Shown here in pieces: positions 62,953 through 64,000 of a stretch of DNA of 64,000 nucleotides. Within the stretch, counting starts at the first letter, position 1, and each line of letters opens with the position of its first letter. The notes under the pieces were generated by a model that saw only the letters and a program-made list of their open reading frames with translations, had not been told where the DNA came from and searched no databases. The position numbers and the translations under genes are program-made. Source of the DNA: an uncultured Bacteroidia bacterium (GTDB taxonomy: Bacteria > Bacteroidota > Bacteroidia > NS11-12g > UBA9320); the NCBI GenBank assembly GCA_943789165.1, contig CALSTB010000007.1:1-64000 (forward strand). Direction: 5' to 3'.

Positions 62953-64000
62953 ATGAGACAAACCATTACCTTTCTTGTTGCAGTTTTTTGTGTGGTTGGA
63001 TTTGAAGCCAATGCACAGTGTATTAAAACCTTTCCTTACAATTACGATTTTGAGAATTTTAGCCTCCATCAAGCAAATGCGAGTTGTGATGCAACCGTTG
63101 TCGGTGATTCGTCAGATGGATGGTATCAAGATCCAAGTGATGGCGGGGATTGGCGAGCAGATTCTTCTGGAACAGGTTCAACTGGAACCGGACCGGGTAG
63201 CACAGATACCACCAACGGTATTGGAGTAGGAACGGACTACAATCCAGGGACGACAAGTGGTACGTATTTGTATACGGAAGCATCAAGTGCAACATCTTGT
63301 TCCAATGTTGAGATTAATCTTTTAAGTCCTTGTTTTGACTTGTCAGGTTCGTCCTATTATCAACTGCAATTTGCGTATCACATGCACGGATCGGGTATGG
63401 GAAGTCTTTCAGTTGATGTGTATGACGGAACAAAATGGGTAAACGACGTTTGGTATATAAAAGGCGATCAAGGTGAATCCTGGAAAATCGCACGAGTAGG
63501 TCTTGCTAATTTTGGTAAATCAGCGGTACAATTGAGAATTAGAGCGGTGATGGGTGTGAATTTCTTAAGTGATTGTGCGATTGACGATATAAAGGTAGTT
63601 ACCTATACGCCTGATGAATATGATGCCGAAATTTTTTCATTTAGTGCCTATACTGATAATGGTTATTATTACATGCCAGACGGGCACTTTGATTCTTTAT
63701 ATGCAGATATTATCATTAGAAATAATGGGATAAAAGAAGTTACTAACCTTCAATTGGTGACCACGTTTTCTAGTGGTTCTGATACCATGAATTTAGGCAC
63801 TCTAGGACCTGGAGCAAGGGATACCATGATTCGGTATGTGTCTCATTTTCCGAGTAAACTGGATACTAATGTCACAGTAAAACTATTAATAAAAGAGAAG
63901 GATGCCGACACATCGAATAACACGGTTACTCAAGAAATAGGTCCAAACGACTCGATATATAGTCGGGACGATGGAACATTTGTTGGTGGTGTTGGTGCCA
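62953..64000 (+). CDS. Secreted MAM-like domain protein, partial (3' end outside window)
   Basis: ATG at 62953 opens a frame without stop to the right edge, giving 349 visible residues. The signal peptide is MRQTITFLVAVFCVVGFEANA. Residues 25-215 resemble the MAM/laminin-G-like jelly-roll of Bacteroidota secreted proteins: CIKTFPYNYDFENF, then YYQLQFAYHMHGSGMGSLSV, ending in LRIRAVMGVNFLSDCAIDDI. A CARDB-like beta-sandwich follows (DSLYADIIIRNNGIKEVTN). Such proteins usually end in a T9SS domain beyond the edge. Its function is probably surface binding or hydrolysis, unproven. Confidence 0.8.
   Translation, partial: MRQTITFLVAVFCVVGFEANAQCIKTFPYNYDFENFSLHQANASCDATVVGDSSDGWYQDPSDGGDWRADSSGTGSTGTGPGSTDTTNGIGVGTDYNPGTTSGTYLYTEASSATSCSNVEINLLSPCFDLSGSSYYQLQFAYHMHGSGMGSLSVDVYDGTKWVNDVWYIKGDQGESWKIARVGLANFGKSAVQLRIRAVMGVNFLSDCAIDDIKVVTYTPDEYDAEIFSFSAYTDNGYYYMPDGHFDSLYADIIIRNNGIKEVTNLQLVTTFSSGSDTMNLGTLGPGARDTMIRYVSHFPSKLDTNVTVKLLIKEKDADTSNNTVTQEIGPNDSIYSRDDGTFVGGVGA

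Noticed and set aside
1..64000. tRNA, rRNA, CRISPR and intact insertion sequences
   Set aside because: I looked for cloverleaf-type GTTCGA segments, regular repeat-spacer arrays and paired terminal inverted repeats with transposase frames and saw none that hold up by eye.

Overview
The window looks like the chromosome of a marine-type member of the Bacteroidota, probably Flavobacteriales or a relative such as Cryomorphaceae or Crocinitomicaceae. The basis is family content: type IX secretion (T9SS) C-terminal sorting domains of type A and type B, Bacteroidota-restricted families (DUF4294, DUF4270, DUF4271), the bacillithiol enzyme BshA, a free-standing MetH homocysteine module, AT-rich DNA, few Shine-Dalgarno sequences, and many TAnnTTTG elements (the Bacteroidota -7 box) a few bases upstream of start codons. 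I saw no rRNA, tRNA, CRISPR array or intact insertion sequence.

Layout. 1-6 kb (minus strand): secreted proteins, a DUF4294 protein, a GT39-like membrane protein, dapF, and an ECF sigma factor with a probable anti-sigma partner. 6.1-9.1 kb (plus): an HtrA/DegP protease and a metallo-beta-lactamase/beta-CASP protein, interrupted by three and one +1 frameshifts although all visible catalytic motifs are intact. 9.1-13.5 kb (plus): a tightly packed signalling operon of FIST sensor, multi-PAS histidine kinase, single-domain response regulator and a REC-HPt-like protein. 13.5-21.8 kb: a degraded accessory region with a GH18 chitinase-like T9SS pseudogene, an unidentified decayed gene, two orphan receiver-like proteins, a DUF3050 protein, a LytTR response regulator, a beta-helix secreted protein split at a 12-base poly-G tract, and a headless LytTR fragment.

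21.8-31.6 kb (minus): an anchored papain-like protease with a small membrane protein, a T9SS type B surface protein, a GT2-like/GT39-like/TPR fusion, an alpha/beta hydrolase and alanine dehydrogenase. 31.8-44.4 kb: metabolic genes (purL, gcvH, accD, fructose-bisphosphate aldolase, metH N-terminal module, bshA, hemD), tonB, VanZ and an L,D-transpeptidase. 44.4-51.9 kb: a small lipoprotein, OsmC, an outer-membrane-type protein, a BNR/WD40-like T9SS protein, a spermidine synthase-like methyltransferase fold, Hsp20, an AlbA_2 protein and purQ.

51.9-64 kb: a PaaE-like ferredoxin reductase, asd, DAHP synthase, DUF4270 overlapping a short GT5 glycogen synthase-like gene, divergent panC, two AlkD-like DNA alkylation repair proteins around membrane proteins, PPK2, and the start of a secreted MAM-like protein cut by the window edge.

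Most of the window is ordinary core genome. The signalling operon and the decayed, possibly phase-variable region between 9 and 22 kb are the parts most worth a second look.
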